From Cellulomonas sp. (GTDB lineage: Bacteria; Actinomycetota; Actinomycetes; Actinomycetales; Cellulomonadaceae), in assembly GCA_012927595.1 (NCBI GenBank), contig JABBOW010000041.1:1-49183 (forward strand): a stretch of DNA of 49,183 nucleotides. The letters run 5' to 3'. The notes under the pieces are model-generated. The model made no database searches and had not been told where the DNA came from. It was given only the letters and a program-made list of their open reading frames with translations. The translations under genes and the position numbers were made by a program. This document shows, in pieces, positions 35,042-43,432 of this stretch (the first letter of the stretch is position 1; the number at the start of each line of letters is the position of its first letter).

Positions 35042-35551
35042 ATGGACGCTGCGATGTTGATCCGGACGACCCGTGAGGGCGCTGGCCTGAGCCAGGGCGC
35101 CCTGGCGGCCCGCGCTGGCACGTCACAGCCAGCGGTGTCGAGGTACGAGTCCGGTGCGAGCTCGCCGTCGGTGGAGACGCTCGATCGGCTCCTGGCGGCG
35201 ATGGGGTCACGCCTCGAGCTGGTTGCCCAGGCCTCGACACGCCGTCTGGACGTGCGCACGCCGCGGATGGCCACGTTGCGGCTCAACCGCGACCGGATTC
35301 GCCGGGCAGCCCACCGCAACGGGGCGTCGAACGTCCGGGTCTTCGGGTCTGTGGCGCGCGGCGAGGATGGGCCTGAGTCCGACATCGACCTGCTCGTCGA
35401 CCTCGACGTGCGCACCCGCGGCCTGTTCCCCGTCGCGGCTTTGAAGGATGAGCTCTCGACGATGTTGGGGGAGCGGGTCGACGTCGTGCCGCAGGAAGCT
35501 CTGGCTCCGCACGTCGCGCGCAGAGCCCTGGCCGAGGCTGTACCGCTGTGA
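35042..35551 (+). CDS. XRE helix-turn-helix fused to MNT-type nucleotidyltransferase
   Basis: A 169-residue two-domain protein. Residues 5-60 are an XRE/Cro helix-turn-helix (LSQGALAARAGTSQPAVSRY). Residues 80-169 are a minimal nucleotidyltransferase with FGSVARGEDGPESDIDLL, giving the GS motif at 102-103 and catalytic aspartates 114 and 116. MNT proteins of MntA type adenylylate HEPN toxins, but no HEPN gene adjoins. The DNA-binding domain suggests self-regulation through the repeat at 35014-35035. ATG 35042 has no Shine-Dalgarno; an in-frame ATG at 35054 is equally possible. An orphan antitoxin is one reading. Confidence 0.8.
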   Translation: MDAAMLIRTTREGAGLSQGALAARAGTSQPAVSRYESGASSPSVETLDRLLAAMGSRLELVAQASTRRLDVRTPRMATLRLNRDRIRRAAHRNGASNVRVFGSVARGEDGPESDIDLLVDLDVRTRGLFPVAALKDELSTMLGERVDVVPQEALAPHVARRALAEAVPL

Positions 35552-35721
35552 GTCGCACCTGCCCTCACCGGCCAACACAGGACCAGACTGTTCAGAGCGC
35601 TAGCCGCGGCGATGACGGTCACGACGCTGCAGCTCAGCGGACCGATGACGGGCATCGACAGCGCGTCCCCCAGGTGAGCGTCATCGATGGCGCGGGCGCT
35701 GTGGCCCGGCATCCGCGCGGG

Positions 35722-35735
35722 GGCTTAGCTAAGCC
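35722..35735. repeat. Perfect 14-base palindrome
   Basis: GGCTTAGCTAAGCC is fully self-complementary and lies 10 bases before the YefM operator. It could be a second operator or the foot of a terminator for the XRE-MNT transcript; no T-tract follows. The rest of 35552-35745 shows no gene. Confidence 0.4.
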
Positions 35736-35745
35736 GAGAAAGAGA

Positions 35746-35763
35746 CGTACAGTTTGTTGTACA
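35746..35763. promoter_or_regulatory. YefM-YoeB operator
   Basis: Two cores, CGTACA (35746-35751) and TGTACA (35758-35763), have their centres exactly 12 bases apart. The second lies in the longer palindrome GTTGTACAAC. Paired TGTACA cores 12 bases apart are, from memory, the arrangement described for the E. coli yefM-yoeB operator. It lies 17 bases before the yefM start. Confidence 0.75.
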
Positions 35764-35780
35764 ACTCTGGGAGGTCGGCA

Positions 35781-36032
35781 ATGAAGACCATGACGTATTC
35801 GCAATCGCGGGCTCGGTACGCGGAGACGCTTGACACCGTCGTCAACGACCGCGAGGAGGTCGTCATCACCCGCGCAGGTCACGACCCGGTAGTCATCGTC
35901 TCGCTCGCGGACTACGAGTCCCTCAAGGAGACTGCCTACCTGCTGCAGAACCCGGCCAATGCCCGACGGTTGTTCAACTCGATCGAACGGCTCGAGTCCG
36001 GTCGGGGTGTGGAGCGAGAGCTCGTCGAGTGA
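35781..36032 (+). CDS. yefM: Antitoxin YefM (Phd/YefM family)
   Basis: An 83-residue antitoxin and autorepressor. The N-terminal half shows the Phd/YefM DNA-binding fold (TMTYSQSRARYAETLDTVVN, then VITRAGHDPVVIVSLADYESL). The C-terminal half (ETAYLLQNPANARRLFNSIERL) is the toxin-neutralising helix region. ATG 35781 has GGGAGG seven bases upstream. Its stop overlaps the start of yoeB (GTGA). Confidence 0.93.
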   Translation: MKTMTYSQSRARYAETLDTVVNDREEVVITRAGHDPVVIVSLADYESLKETAYLLQNPANARRLFNSIERLESGRGVERELVE

Positions 36033-36304
36033 GGAACGTCTGGGATCAGGACGCCTGGTCGGACTACCTGTACTGGCAGGTCCAGGACCGCCGGGTCCTC
36101 AAGCGGATCAACGAGTTGCTCAAGGACATTGCCCGCGGCGCCAATCAGGACACGCCGCACGAGGGGATCGGCAAACCGGAGGCGCTCAAGCACGGTCTGC
36201 ACGGGTACTGGTCGCGACGCATCACCGACGAGCATCGCCTGATCCACAAGGTCGTCGGCGACGAGATCCGGATCGCGGCCTGCCGCCTCCACTACACGGC
36301 CTGA
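36029..36304 (+). CDS. yoeB: Toxin YoeB (Txe/YoeB family mRNA interferase)
   Basis: A 91-residue ribosome-dependent endoribonuclease toxin. The pattern WDQDAWSDYLYWQ, LKRINELLKDIAR, GKPEALKHGLHGYWSRRI, TDEHRLIHKV and the final CRLHYTA match the family. The basic and aromatic residues used in catalysis (Glu, Arg, His and Tyr near the end) are present. It appears intact, so the pair may still stabilise this otherwise decayed element. Confidence 0.93.
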   Translation: MRNVWDQDAWSDYLYWQVQDRRVLKRINELLKDIARGANQDTPHEGIGKPEALKHGLHGYWSRRITDEHRLIHKVVGDEIRIAACRLHYTA

Positions 36305-36359
36305 CGTTTGGTGCGTCGGGGAGCGAGAGACGTGCTCTGATCGATTGCATGCCCCGCTG

Positions 36360-37276
36360 TCAATCAACCTTCGGCAGGAAGAGGCGGACTTCTCGGCAGC
36401 GGGCGCCTTCGAAGATCTCGGCCTCACACGCCACGACCGCCCCCTTGTTCAGTAGCGTGCCATATCGGGCACCCTGCGCGGCGGTCAGGGTCCCGACCGT
36501 CTTGCCGTCGATGCGCGCTTCGACCGTGGGTGCGCCCGACTGCTTGCCGCTGGGCACGGTGCCAGGGTGCAGGGTTACCCACACGGGACCGATCCAGCCG
36601 CCGCGTTCTGAGAGCGCGTCCTGATATTGCTGCTCGCCTGTCACAGCGCATTCACGCTCGGCGTCGAGAACAATAGCTCCGTCCGGCACGCCGTTGCCGG
36701 GGACGGCCGCCTCCGGGTCTGAGAGGCATAGGACAACCTGATGACCGTTCCCGCGGCCGTCCTTGTAGATAAACGCCAGACAGGTCGCGAGCACGCCTCT
36801 GCTCTCGAGTCCCCTCAGTGTCGGCTGCCACTTCACGGCGACTTCACGGGGGAGGTACCCGACCGTGAGCCACTGGTGATCGACGGCCATGCGGACCCTG
36901 ACAGCATTTCGATCATGCTTGTTACTCGGTTCCCTCTCGAGCAGCGCGGTCTCTCGCAGTCCACTCTCCCAGTCGCCGACCGACGCTACCCGACGCCGTC
37001 CGACGACTCGGGCGAGGTCCTTGGCCCGGTAGTACTCGCCGGCAACGCCCTGACGGCCCTGTGAGAAGAGCCGCTCTGAGACACCGGTCAACGGCAGAGC
37101 CGCATCGGTCGTCGGTTGGGTGGTGGGTGCGGCAGGCGTCCTTTTGTAGAGTCGTAGAACCAGATCGCGGCCACGACGACCACCAGCGAGAGAGGCGGCC
37201 CGGCGTAGGGGATCTGAAAGATGAGGGCCGCGGCCACGAAGGTCGCGCCCAGGAAGAGCCACCCGAGACAACCCAT
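36360..37276 (-). pseudogene. Membrane-anchored HIRAN-domain gene with apparent frameshift
   Basis: Two reading frames abut. The first (37276 down to about 37145) encodes a membrane anchor, MGCLGWLFLGATFVAAALIF and SLVVVVAAIWFYDSTK. The second carries a HIRAN domain: GEYYRAKDLARVVG, LLEREPSNKHDRNAVRVRM, LTVGYLPREVAVKWQP, and a C-terminal beta-rich part ending ARCREVRLFLPKVD. The frames meet at an AAAA run near 37142-37147 and are joined by a -1 shift. The HIRAN frame has no usable start between the junction and the domain core, which supports one broken (or frameshift-expressed) gene of about 304 residues. HIRAN domains bind damaged or 3'-ended DNA. Confidence 0.6.
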
Positions 37277-37326
37277 CGTCCGACAGTAGCGGTCGGCTCG
37301 ACCTGTCAACCGTCCGCACCGCGCTG

Positions 37327-38367
37327 GTGCGCGCCCGCGGGCTGGCGGCCGGAGTCGGGTTCGGTCGATCCGTGTCGGACTCGGATTTCTGGACCGGGCA
37401 GACCCAGACCGCACTGCGCTGCCTCCTGCACGCCGCAGCGCTGGACTCCCGGCGCGCCGTCGACCTCTACCGGTGGTCACTGAACCCCGTGCTCGCCGAG
37501 GACGCCGTCGCCATCCTGTCCCGCGACCGCACTGCCGCCTCCGGCTGGGCCGACGCCCTCGACGCCGCCATCCACTCCGACCCGCGCACGCGGGACTCCA
37601 TCTGGCTCGGCGTCCGCCAGTCCCTCGCCGCCCTGGCCGACCCCGACGTGCTGCGGGCCGTCGACCCCGCCCCCAGGGAGTCGTTCGATCCGGCGGCGTT
37701 CCTGCGCGAGTCCGGGACGTTGTACCTGCTCGCCGCTGCCGTTACCTCCGCGTCGTGCGCGCCCCTTGTCGCGGCGTTCGTCGAGGACATCACCGAGACC
37801 GCCCGCGCCCTGGCCGCCCGCGCACCGGGAGCACGCCTAGACCCCCCGCTTCTTCTCGCACTCGACGAGATCGCGAACCTCACCCCGCTGCCGTCCCTGC
37901 CTCAGCTGATGGCCGAGGGCGGCGGCACGGGCATCACGACGTTGGCGGTGCTGCAGTCCCTGGCCCAGGCGCGATCGCGGTGGGGCGAGCACGCCGCCGA
38001 TGCGATCTGGGACGCCGCCACGGTCAAGATCGTCCTCGGCGGCCTGGCAAAGTACCGAGACCTCGACGACGTCGCCCGACTGCTCGGGGAGATCGACGAG
38101 CTCACCGAGACCCGGTCCCGCAGCCGTGAAGGCGAACGCTCGTCGTCCACTTCGGTGCGCCTGGTACCGGTCATGCCTGCCTCGGTGCTGCGGACCCTGC
38201 CGTTCGGCACCGGGGTCCTCCTGCTGCGCCAGTCCCGCCCGATCGTCGTCGACCTGTGCGCCTGGCCGGACCGGCGCGACGCCCGCGCGCTGCTCGCTGG
38301 CCAGAAGGCCGTCGAGGCATCCACGGCACTCGCGGCGCACGTACCCGAACTCGGGGCCCGGAGGTAA
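37327..38367 (+). pseudogene. Type IV coupling protein (TraG/TraD family), N-terminus lost
   Basis: About 345 codons match the C-terminal half of the conjugative DNA pump. They include DSDFWTGQTQTALRCLLHAA, the Walker B-type LLLALDEIANLTPLPSLPQL with GGGTGITTLAVLQSLAQA, and VMPASVLRTLPFGTGVLLLR. The Walker A P-loop and membrane helices that should precede are missing, and similarity fades near 37290-37320, where the HIRAN gene begins on the other strand. It is a truncated, non-functional gene or at best a partial one. It is followed after two bases by the transglycosylase gene, as in live elements. Confidence 0.8.
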
Positions 38368-38369
38368 CG

Positions 38370-39644
38370 ATGCTCAAACTCATCGCCGGCGGCGGCATCG
38401 TCGCAACCATCGTGACGGTGCCATTCATCGCCCTGCTGGCCCTCGTCGGCGTCGGCGGTCGGACTCTGGCCTGCCTGGACAATGCAGCGGGAGGGGTGCT
38501 TGCCGCCGACGCGCCCGTTCCGGCGGACGCCCGCACGTGGGTCGCGATCACCCAAGCTCGGTGCCCGGATCTGTCCGAGGCGTGGATCGCGGGAGTCATG
38601 GCCCAGGAGTCGGGGTTCCGGCCCGACGCCTTCGCCGACGATGTCAACGGCGGCACGAGCGGCCTGTTCCAGCTCAACCGATCCATCTGGACTGCGACCT
38701 ACGGGGCATCGTGGACCGCGGACCTCAACCGCAACGGTGTGCTCGACGTCCTCGAGCCGGCAATCCAGGCCCGGATCGCCGGGGACTACCTCTGTGCTCG
38801 CCTGGCCGGGGTGCGACAGAGCCGCGCCGAGCACCCCGACTGGGCGTCCGCGGCGATTCCTGTGCTTGAAGCGCTGATCATCGCGCACAACGCGGGGGAG
38901 TCCCGGCTGCGCACCTACCCGAACATCCCGCAGGTGACGCGCCACTTCATCGCCCGGGTCGACCAACGCGTCGCCTCGTGGGGCGTGACTGCCGAGGCGG
39001 GTGCTGCTCCCGAGCCGACTGACCCGACGGCCGTCTCCGTGCTCGCTACGGGTGCCGCCGCTGACGCCGTGCCCCGGAGCCCCGTTGGGGCTGTCCCGTC
39101 CGCCCCGTCGGGCACGGGGTGCCTGCCGGGGCTCGGAACCACCGCGAGCTGGGTGGTCGTCCCTCCCGGCACGCCGAACGACGTGCAGACTGCAGTCCGC
39201 ACTGCTTCGTCATACGTCGGCGTCCGGTACGGGTGGCGCCAGCTGTGCGACAAGCTCGCCTGCCGCGCCTACGGCTACGCCTCGTCCGGCTACCGATCCG
39301 CGAAGGTGCACTGCGAGCAGATGGTCGTCACCGGCCACGCCCACCCGGGCGACACCTGCCCACCGCTCGGCGCCTTCGTCTTCTGGAACACCGGACGCCC
39401 CTTCGGGCACGTGTCGGTCGTCGTGCAGGCCGACCCGGGATGTGATCCGACGAGGACCCTCGTCACCGTCAACGAGGTGTTCGACCGCGCGACCGGCAAC
39501 AGCGGAGGCGTCTACCTGCTCAGCCTGGCCCAGCTCAACGCCGGGTACGTCAACGGTCACGGATATCTCGGCTGGGCCGACCCCGTCTGCGCGGGCTCGC
39601 TCCTCCCGGCCGGCACCGTGCACCCGGCCGCGTCAGGCGGGTGA
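38370..39644 (+). CDS. Conjugative-element cell-wall hydrolase (lytic transglycosylase-like)
   Basis: A 424-residue exported protein. An N-terminal hydrophobic anchor (residues 4-32) is followed by an SLT-type transglycosylase domain (about 48-205) with catalytic glutamate in MAQESGFRPDA and GGTSGLFQLN. After an Ala/Pro linker, a C-terminal domain (about 265-415) has NlpC/P60- or CHAP-like features (ASSYVGVRYGW, LGAFVFWNTGRPFGHVSVVV) but no DCSG cysteine. It opens the cell wall for conjugation in intact elements. ATG 38370 has GGAGG six bases upstream. The gene itself looks intact although its neighbours are broken. Confidence 0.82.
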   Translation: MLKLIAGGGIVATIVTVPFIALLALVGVGGRTLACLDNAAGGVLAADAPVPADARTWVAITQARCPDLSEAWIAGVMAQESGFRPDAFADDVNGGTSGLFQLNRSIWTATYGASWTADLNRNGVLDVLEPAIQARIAGDYLCARLAGVRQSRAEHPDWASAAIPVLEALIIAHNAGESRLRTYPNIPQVTRHFIARVDQRVASWGVTAEAGAAPEPTDPTAVSVLATGAAADAVPRSPVGAVPSAPSGTGCLPGLGTTASWVVVPPGTPNDVQTAVRTASSYVGVRYGWRQLCDKLACRAYGYASSGYRSAKVHCEQMVVTGHAHPGDTCPPLGAFVFWNTGRPFGHVSVVVQADPGCDPTRTLVTVNEVFDRATGNSGGVYLLSLAQLNAGYVNGHGYLGWADPVCAGSLLPAGTVHPAASGG

Positions 39645-39650
39645 CCGGCG

Positions 39651-39965
39651 ATGCCGTCACGTGCCACGGACTGGCCGACCCCGGAGGAGAAGCTCGTTGC
39701 GTTGCACAACAAGCTCCTCGCCGCCGTAGAGGAGCTGACGACGTCGTCGGCCTGGCTGCGCATGCTGCAGGTCGCCGCACGGTTCCCTGACTACTCAAGT
39801 GGCGGAGCAGGGGTATTCGAAGTCCGTAAGAGCTGTCCCGCCAGTCCGCATCACGGTGTCGGGCAGCGCCCGTCTGGGAAGCGTCGGGTGGTTGCGCCCA
39901 CCGCTCGAACCCTGCCAGGGGCCGAGGGTGCTTCTCCAGGGCACCCGGCGGTGATGACCACCTGA
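39651..39965 (+). pseudogene. ArdC-like antirestriction/ssDNA-binding gene, 3' truncated
   Basis: The first ~50 codons match the N-terminus of ArdC-type proteins of actinobacterial mobile elements: PTPEEKLVALHNKLLAAVEE, SSAWLRMLQVAARFPDYS. Similarity stops abruptly near 39797, where family members continue with SxxNVLLI. The rest of the frame to 39965 is unrelated. The breakpoint marks the right edge of the surviving conjugative-element block. Confidence 0.72.
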
Positions 39966-40196
39966 GAAGGCGCGCGACGGGCGACCGTTCGACGTGCGAG
40001 TTGCGCGGGGAGTGCGTCGAGGTCTGTAAGCCAGCTGGCTTCGTGGACGAGGGCCTGGGGTACGCCTGCGAACAGGGCGCTGCCTCGTGCATCGTCTCGG
40101 GGGGGGGCTTCGTCCGTGGTCACCGCCAGGACGTCCCGGCCTGGATGTGCGAGCGGTCCTGTACGGCCCGGCTGGCACGCGTGCCGGTCGACGTCG
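39800..40196. other. Unassigned stretch between element remnant and mer genes
   Basis: A 90-codon minus-strand ORF (39851-40123, beginning MTTDEAPPRDDARGSALFAG) has some coding character but no family I know. On the minus strand near 39810-39825 a TTCGAAT followed by CTCCGCCA recalls a tRNA 3' end, yet no T-stem forms. No repeat or attachment site could be shown. Confidence 0.35.
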
Positions 40197-40589
40197 TCAC
40201 AGGTAGCTGCAGATCCGGTCGGGGTCGCAGGCGGCCGGGTCCCCAGCGGCGGCGTCGTCGTGAAACGCGGCGATGGTGGTGCGCAGGGCGGTGAGCTCGG
40301 CGATCTGGTTGTCCAGGTCGGCCAGTTGTCCGACGAGCGCGTCGCGGACGTGGGTGCACGGGGGGTTGCCGCGGTCGTGGACCGCGAGGATGCCGCTGAT
40401 CTGGGCCAGGCTCAGTCCTGCGCCGCGGCCACGGCGGATGAACTCGAGCCTGGCGATGATCTCCGGGCGGTAGTCCCGGTATCCGTTGGCCGCGCGGTCC
40501 GCGCGGGGGAGCAGGCCGCGGTCCTCATAGAACCGCAGGGTCTTGGTGGTCATGAGGGCCGCGGTGGCGGCTTCACCGATGCGCATCAT
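40197..40589 (-). CDS. merR: MerR family regulator of the mercury operon
   Basis: A 130-residue dimeric activator/repressor. The N-terminal winged helix reads TKTLRFYEDRGLLPRADR and NGYRDYRPEIIARLEFI. The dimerisation helix follows, with cysteines at NPPCTHV and in the C-terminal loop AACDPDRICSY, fitting metal binding. The ATG at 40589, in tandem with 40586, has AGGAG six bases upstream. It diverges from merA across a typical MerR operator, so Hg(II) is the likely inducer. The cysteine spacing differs somewhat from Tn501 MerR. Confidence 0.88.
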   Translation of the reverse strand: MMRIGEAATAALMTTKTLRFYEDRGLLPRADRAANGYRDYRPEIIARLEFIRRGRGAGLSLAQISGILAVHDRGNPPCTHVRDALVGQLADLDNQIAELTALRTTIAAFHDDAAAGDPAACDPDRICSYL

Positions 40590-40632
40590 GGGCTCCTGTC
40601 GTGACACGGCGCGACGGCGGGATTACTAACGC

Positions 40633-40664
40633 TTGACATTCCACCTTAGGGGAAGGTTGAGAAT
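40633..40664 (+). promoter_or_regulatory. merA promoter with MerR operator in a long spacer
   Basis: TTGACA (40633-40638) is followed after 19 bases by TGAGAA (40658-40663), or after 20 by GAGAAT. The spacer holds ACCTT-N5-AAGGT (40643-40657), the inverted repeat typical of MerR targets. The over-long spacer is the hallmark of MerR-activated promoters. merA starts 56 bases downstream of the -10. Confidence 0.85.
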
Positions 40665-40719
40665 CGGGGCAGGCCCGCAGCGGGTGCGGCTGCTTCCACC
40701 ACGACCGCACGGAGATCTC

Positions 40720-42167
40720 ATGACCAAGGCAGCAGTGCTCGACTACGACTTGGCCGTCATCGGCTCCGGCGGTGGGGCGTTCGCCGCCGCGATCAGGGCC
40801 ACTGCGCTGGGCAAACGCGTGGTGATGATCGAACGGGCCACGGTCTGCGGTACCTGTGTGAACACGGGCTGCGTCCCGTCCAAGGCGCTGCTGGCCGCCA
40901 CTGACGCCCGCCACGTCGCCCTGGACGCGTCCGCCCGGTTCCCCGGGATCACCACCTGGGCGGGCGACGTCGACATGTCGGGGTTGATCGGCGGGAAGCA
41001 GGCCCTGGTCGAGACGATGCGGGCCGGGAAGTATGTGGACCTGATCGGCGCCTACGGGTGGACGCTGCGCCAGGGGAACGCCGCGTTCGCCGGGACCGCC
41101 GATGAACCGGTGCTGGAGATCACCGGCGCTGACGGGTCCGTCCAGGCTGTCCGGGCAGCCCACTACCTGGTGGCCACGGGATCTGCGCCGTGGGCGCCCG
41201 CGATCGAGGGCTTGGACGTGGTGGACTACCTGACGTCCACGACCGCGATGGAACTGCAGGAGGTACCGGCCTCGCTGCTGGTGATCGGCGGCGGGTACGT
41301 CGCCCTGGAACAAGCCCAGCTCTTCGCCCGGCTCGGCTCCCAGGTGACGATGCTGGTCCGTTCCCGGCTGGCCTCGGCCGAAGAGCCCGACGTCTCGCGC
41401 ACCCTGGTGGGCGTCTTCGCCGACGAGGGCATCCGGGTGGTCCGCCGGGTTGTCGCCTCCGCGGTGCACACCGACCCGGCCACCGGTGAGGTCGTTCTCG
41501 CCGCGAGCGTGGCCGACCGACACGAGGAGTTCCGGGCCGGCAGGCTGCTGGTGGCCACGGGCCGGCGCCCGGTGACACAGGGACTGAACCTGGACGCGGT
41601 CGGGGTCGCGACCGGGGACCGGGGCGAGGTCGTGGTCCAGAAAGCCCTGGTCAGCACGGACCCCAGGATCTGGGCCGCGGGGGACGTGACCGGGCACCGC
41701 GAGTTCGTCTACGTCGCCGCCTCATATGGCGCCCTGGTGGTGGAGAACGCCTTCAACGGCACCCGGCGCGAGGTTGACTACCGGCACCTGCCCCGGGTCA
41801 CGTTCACCAGCCCCCAGGTGGCGGCGGTGGGCATGACCGACAAGCAAGCCAACGCCGCCGGCATCCGCTGCCAGTGCCAGGTCCTCCCCCTGGAGTACGT
41901 GCCCCGGGCCCTGGTCAACCGGGACACCCGCGGATTCATCAAGATCGTCGCCGACGCCGACACCGGACGCATCCTCGGGATCACCGCCGTCGCCCGCGAC
42001 GCCGGGGAGATCGCCGCAGCCGGCGTGTACATCCTGGAGGCCGCCATGACCGTCCCCAGCAGGTCGCCAGCATGTGGAGCCCCTACCTGACGATGGCCGA
42101 GGGCATCAAGATCGCCGCCCAGTCCTTCACCACCGACATCACCAAACTCTCCTGCTGCGCCGCCTGA
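40720..42167 (+). pseudogene. merA: Mercuric reductase with 3'-end frameshift
   Basis: A flavin disulfide reductase that would reduce Hg(II) to Hg(0) with NADPH. It starts directly at the FAD domain, with no N-terminal HMA (NmerA) module. The redox pair is in CGTCVNTGCVPSK (Cys46 and Cys51), and FAD/NADPH sites (GSGGGAFAAA, IGGGYVALEQAQ, IWAAGDVTG) are intact. At 42056-42059 a run of four Cs shifts the frame: the reading ends at 42090 with unrelated residues. The next frame gives QQVASMWSPYLTMAEGI and the C-terminal LSCCAA to the stop at 42167. Removing two Cs restores one 483-codon gene. ATG 40720 has GGAG seven bases upstream. Confidence 0.88.
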
Positions 42168-42241
42168 CCCCCATATCGCCCACCGGCTCAGCGCTAGAGA
42201 CGCCTTGCGCGACCGCCCCTCAAGGGCGATGACAGGTGGTG

Positions 42242-43404
42242 TCATGACGGTCCGAGTGTGGCGATGGCGATGGCGGCTGCGGCCGCGTCGATCTCCCGGC
42301 TCGTCGACCAACGCCCCAGCGACAGGCGCAGAGCGGAGAGCGCGTCCTGCCTGTGCAGTCCCATCGCGGTGAGCACAGGTGACGGCTCGTCTCGTCCCGC
42401 GTGGCAGGCCGAGCCTGCCGATGCCGCGACCGCTGGCCTGCCGGTGAGCAGGGCGAGTGCGCCGACGCCCGCGATGCGGACGTTGAGAGTGTTGGGCAGG
42501 CGTTCGGTCGGGTGGCCGTTGAGGTGCACGCGGCCGGGTAGGCGGTCGTGCAGCCGTTGCTCGAGCCGGTCGCGCAGGGCCGTGAGCCGTGCGGTCTCGC
42601 CGCCAGCGAGAGCCTGCCCGGCGAGGTCGGCGGCTCGGCCGAGCCCGACGGCGTAGGCGACGTTCTCGGTGCCGGCGCGCAGGCCGTGCTCCTGCCCGCC
42701 GCCGCCCACGATGGGGTGCAGGGGCACGCCCGTGCGCACGTACAGCGCGGCGATGCCCTTCGGTGCGTACATCTTGTGCCCCACGACGGTGAGCAGGTCC
42801 ACCCCCAGGTCGTCGAGGTTGACAGCGATCTTGCCGGCGGACTGGGCGGCGTCGGTGTGCAGAAGGACCCCGCGGGCGCGGGTGATGGCCGCGATCTCGG
42901 CGATCGGCTGGATGGTCCCGGTCTCGTTGTTTGCGTGCATGATCGACACCAGGACGGTGTCGGGGGTGATGGCCGCCTCCACGGTGCCTGGGTCCACGCG
43001 CCCGGTGTCGTCCACGGGCAGGTAGGTGACGGCCACGTCGTGCAGCACCTCAAGGTCGCGGCAGGCGGCCAGGACGGCCGGATGCTCGGTGACCTGCGTG
43101 ATGACGTGCGGGCGGTCGGTTCCGGCCGCACGAGCGGCCAGGACTGCGCCACGGATGGCCAACGCGTCGGCTTCCGAGCCGCTGCCGGTGAAGATGATCT
43201 CCGATGCAGCCGCACGGATGCCCCCCGGGCCTGGTCCATGGCGCGGTGCGCCGACCGGCCGTAGGCGTGGCCGCTGGAGGGGTTGCCGAACTCGACGGTC
43301 AGGTACGGCGTCATCGCCGCGAACACTTGCGGGTCGATTGGGGTGGTGGCGTTGTAGTCCAGGTAGATCGCACGACCCCGTAGCCCCGGATGTTGTTCGC
43401 TCAT
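42242..43404 (-). pseudogene. Cysteine desulfurase (NifS/IscS family), frameshifted near the start
   Basis: A PLP enzyme that removes sulfur from cysteine and carries it as persulfide. The N-terminus (AIYLDYNATTPIDPQVFAAM, FGNPSSGHAYGRSAHRAMDQ) is in one frame. From about 43222 on, the rest is in another: ASEIIFTGSGSEADALAI, TEHPAVLAAC, NNETGTIQPI, the PLP lysine in VGHKMYAPKG, and the catalytic cysteine in GSACHAG. The switch falls at a run of six Gs (minus strand) around 43222-43227, and several residues expected there are missing. Broken by decay or by base-calling in a homopolymer. It is the last gene of OsmC-DsrE-desulfurase, 28 bases after DsrE. Confidence 0.82.
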
Positions 43405-43432
43405 GCGCGGCAACCCCCATCAGCGTCAGTGA

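Noticed and set aside
39805-39830. TTCGAAT followed by CTCCGCCA on the minus strand, like the 3' end of a tRNA used as an attachment site
   Set aside because: The flanking bases cannot form the 5-bp T-stem and no other tRNA arms are found.
42213-42229. CGCCC-N5-GGGCG between merA and the desulfurase gene as a terminator
   Set aside because: A 5-bp stem is too weak to call in this base composition, although the convergent position is suitable.
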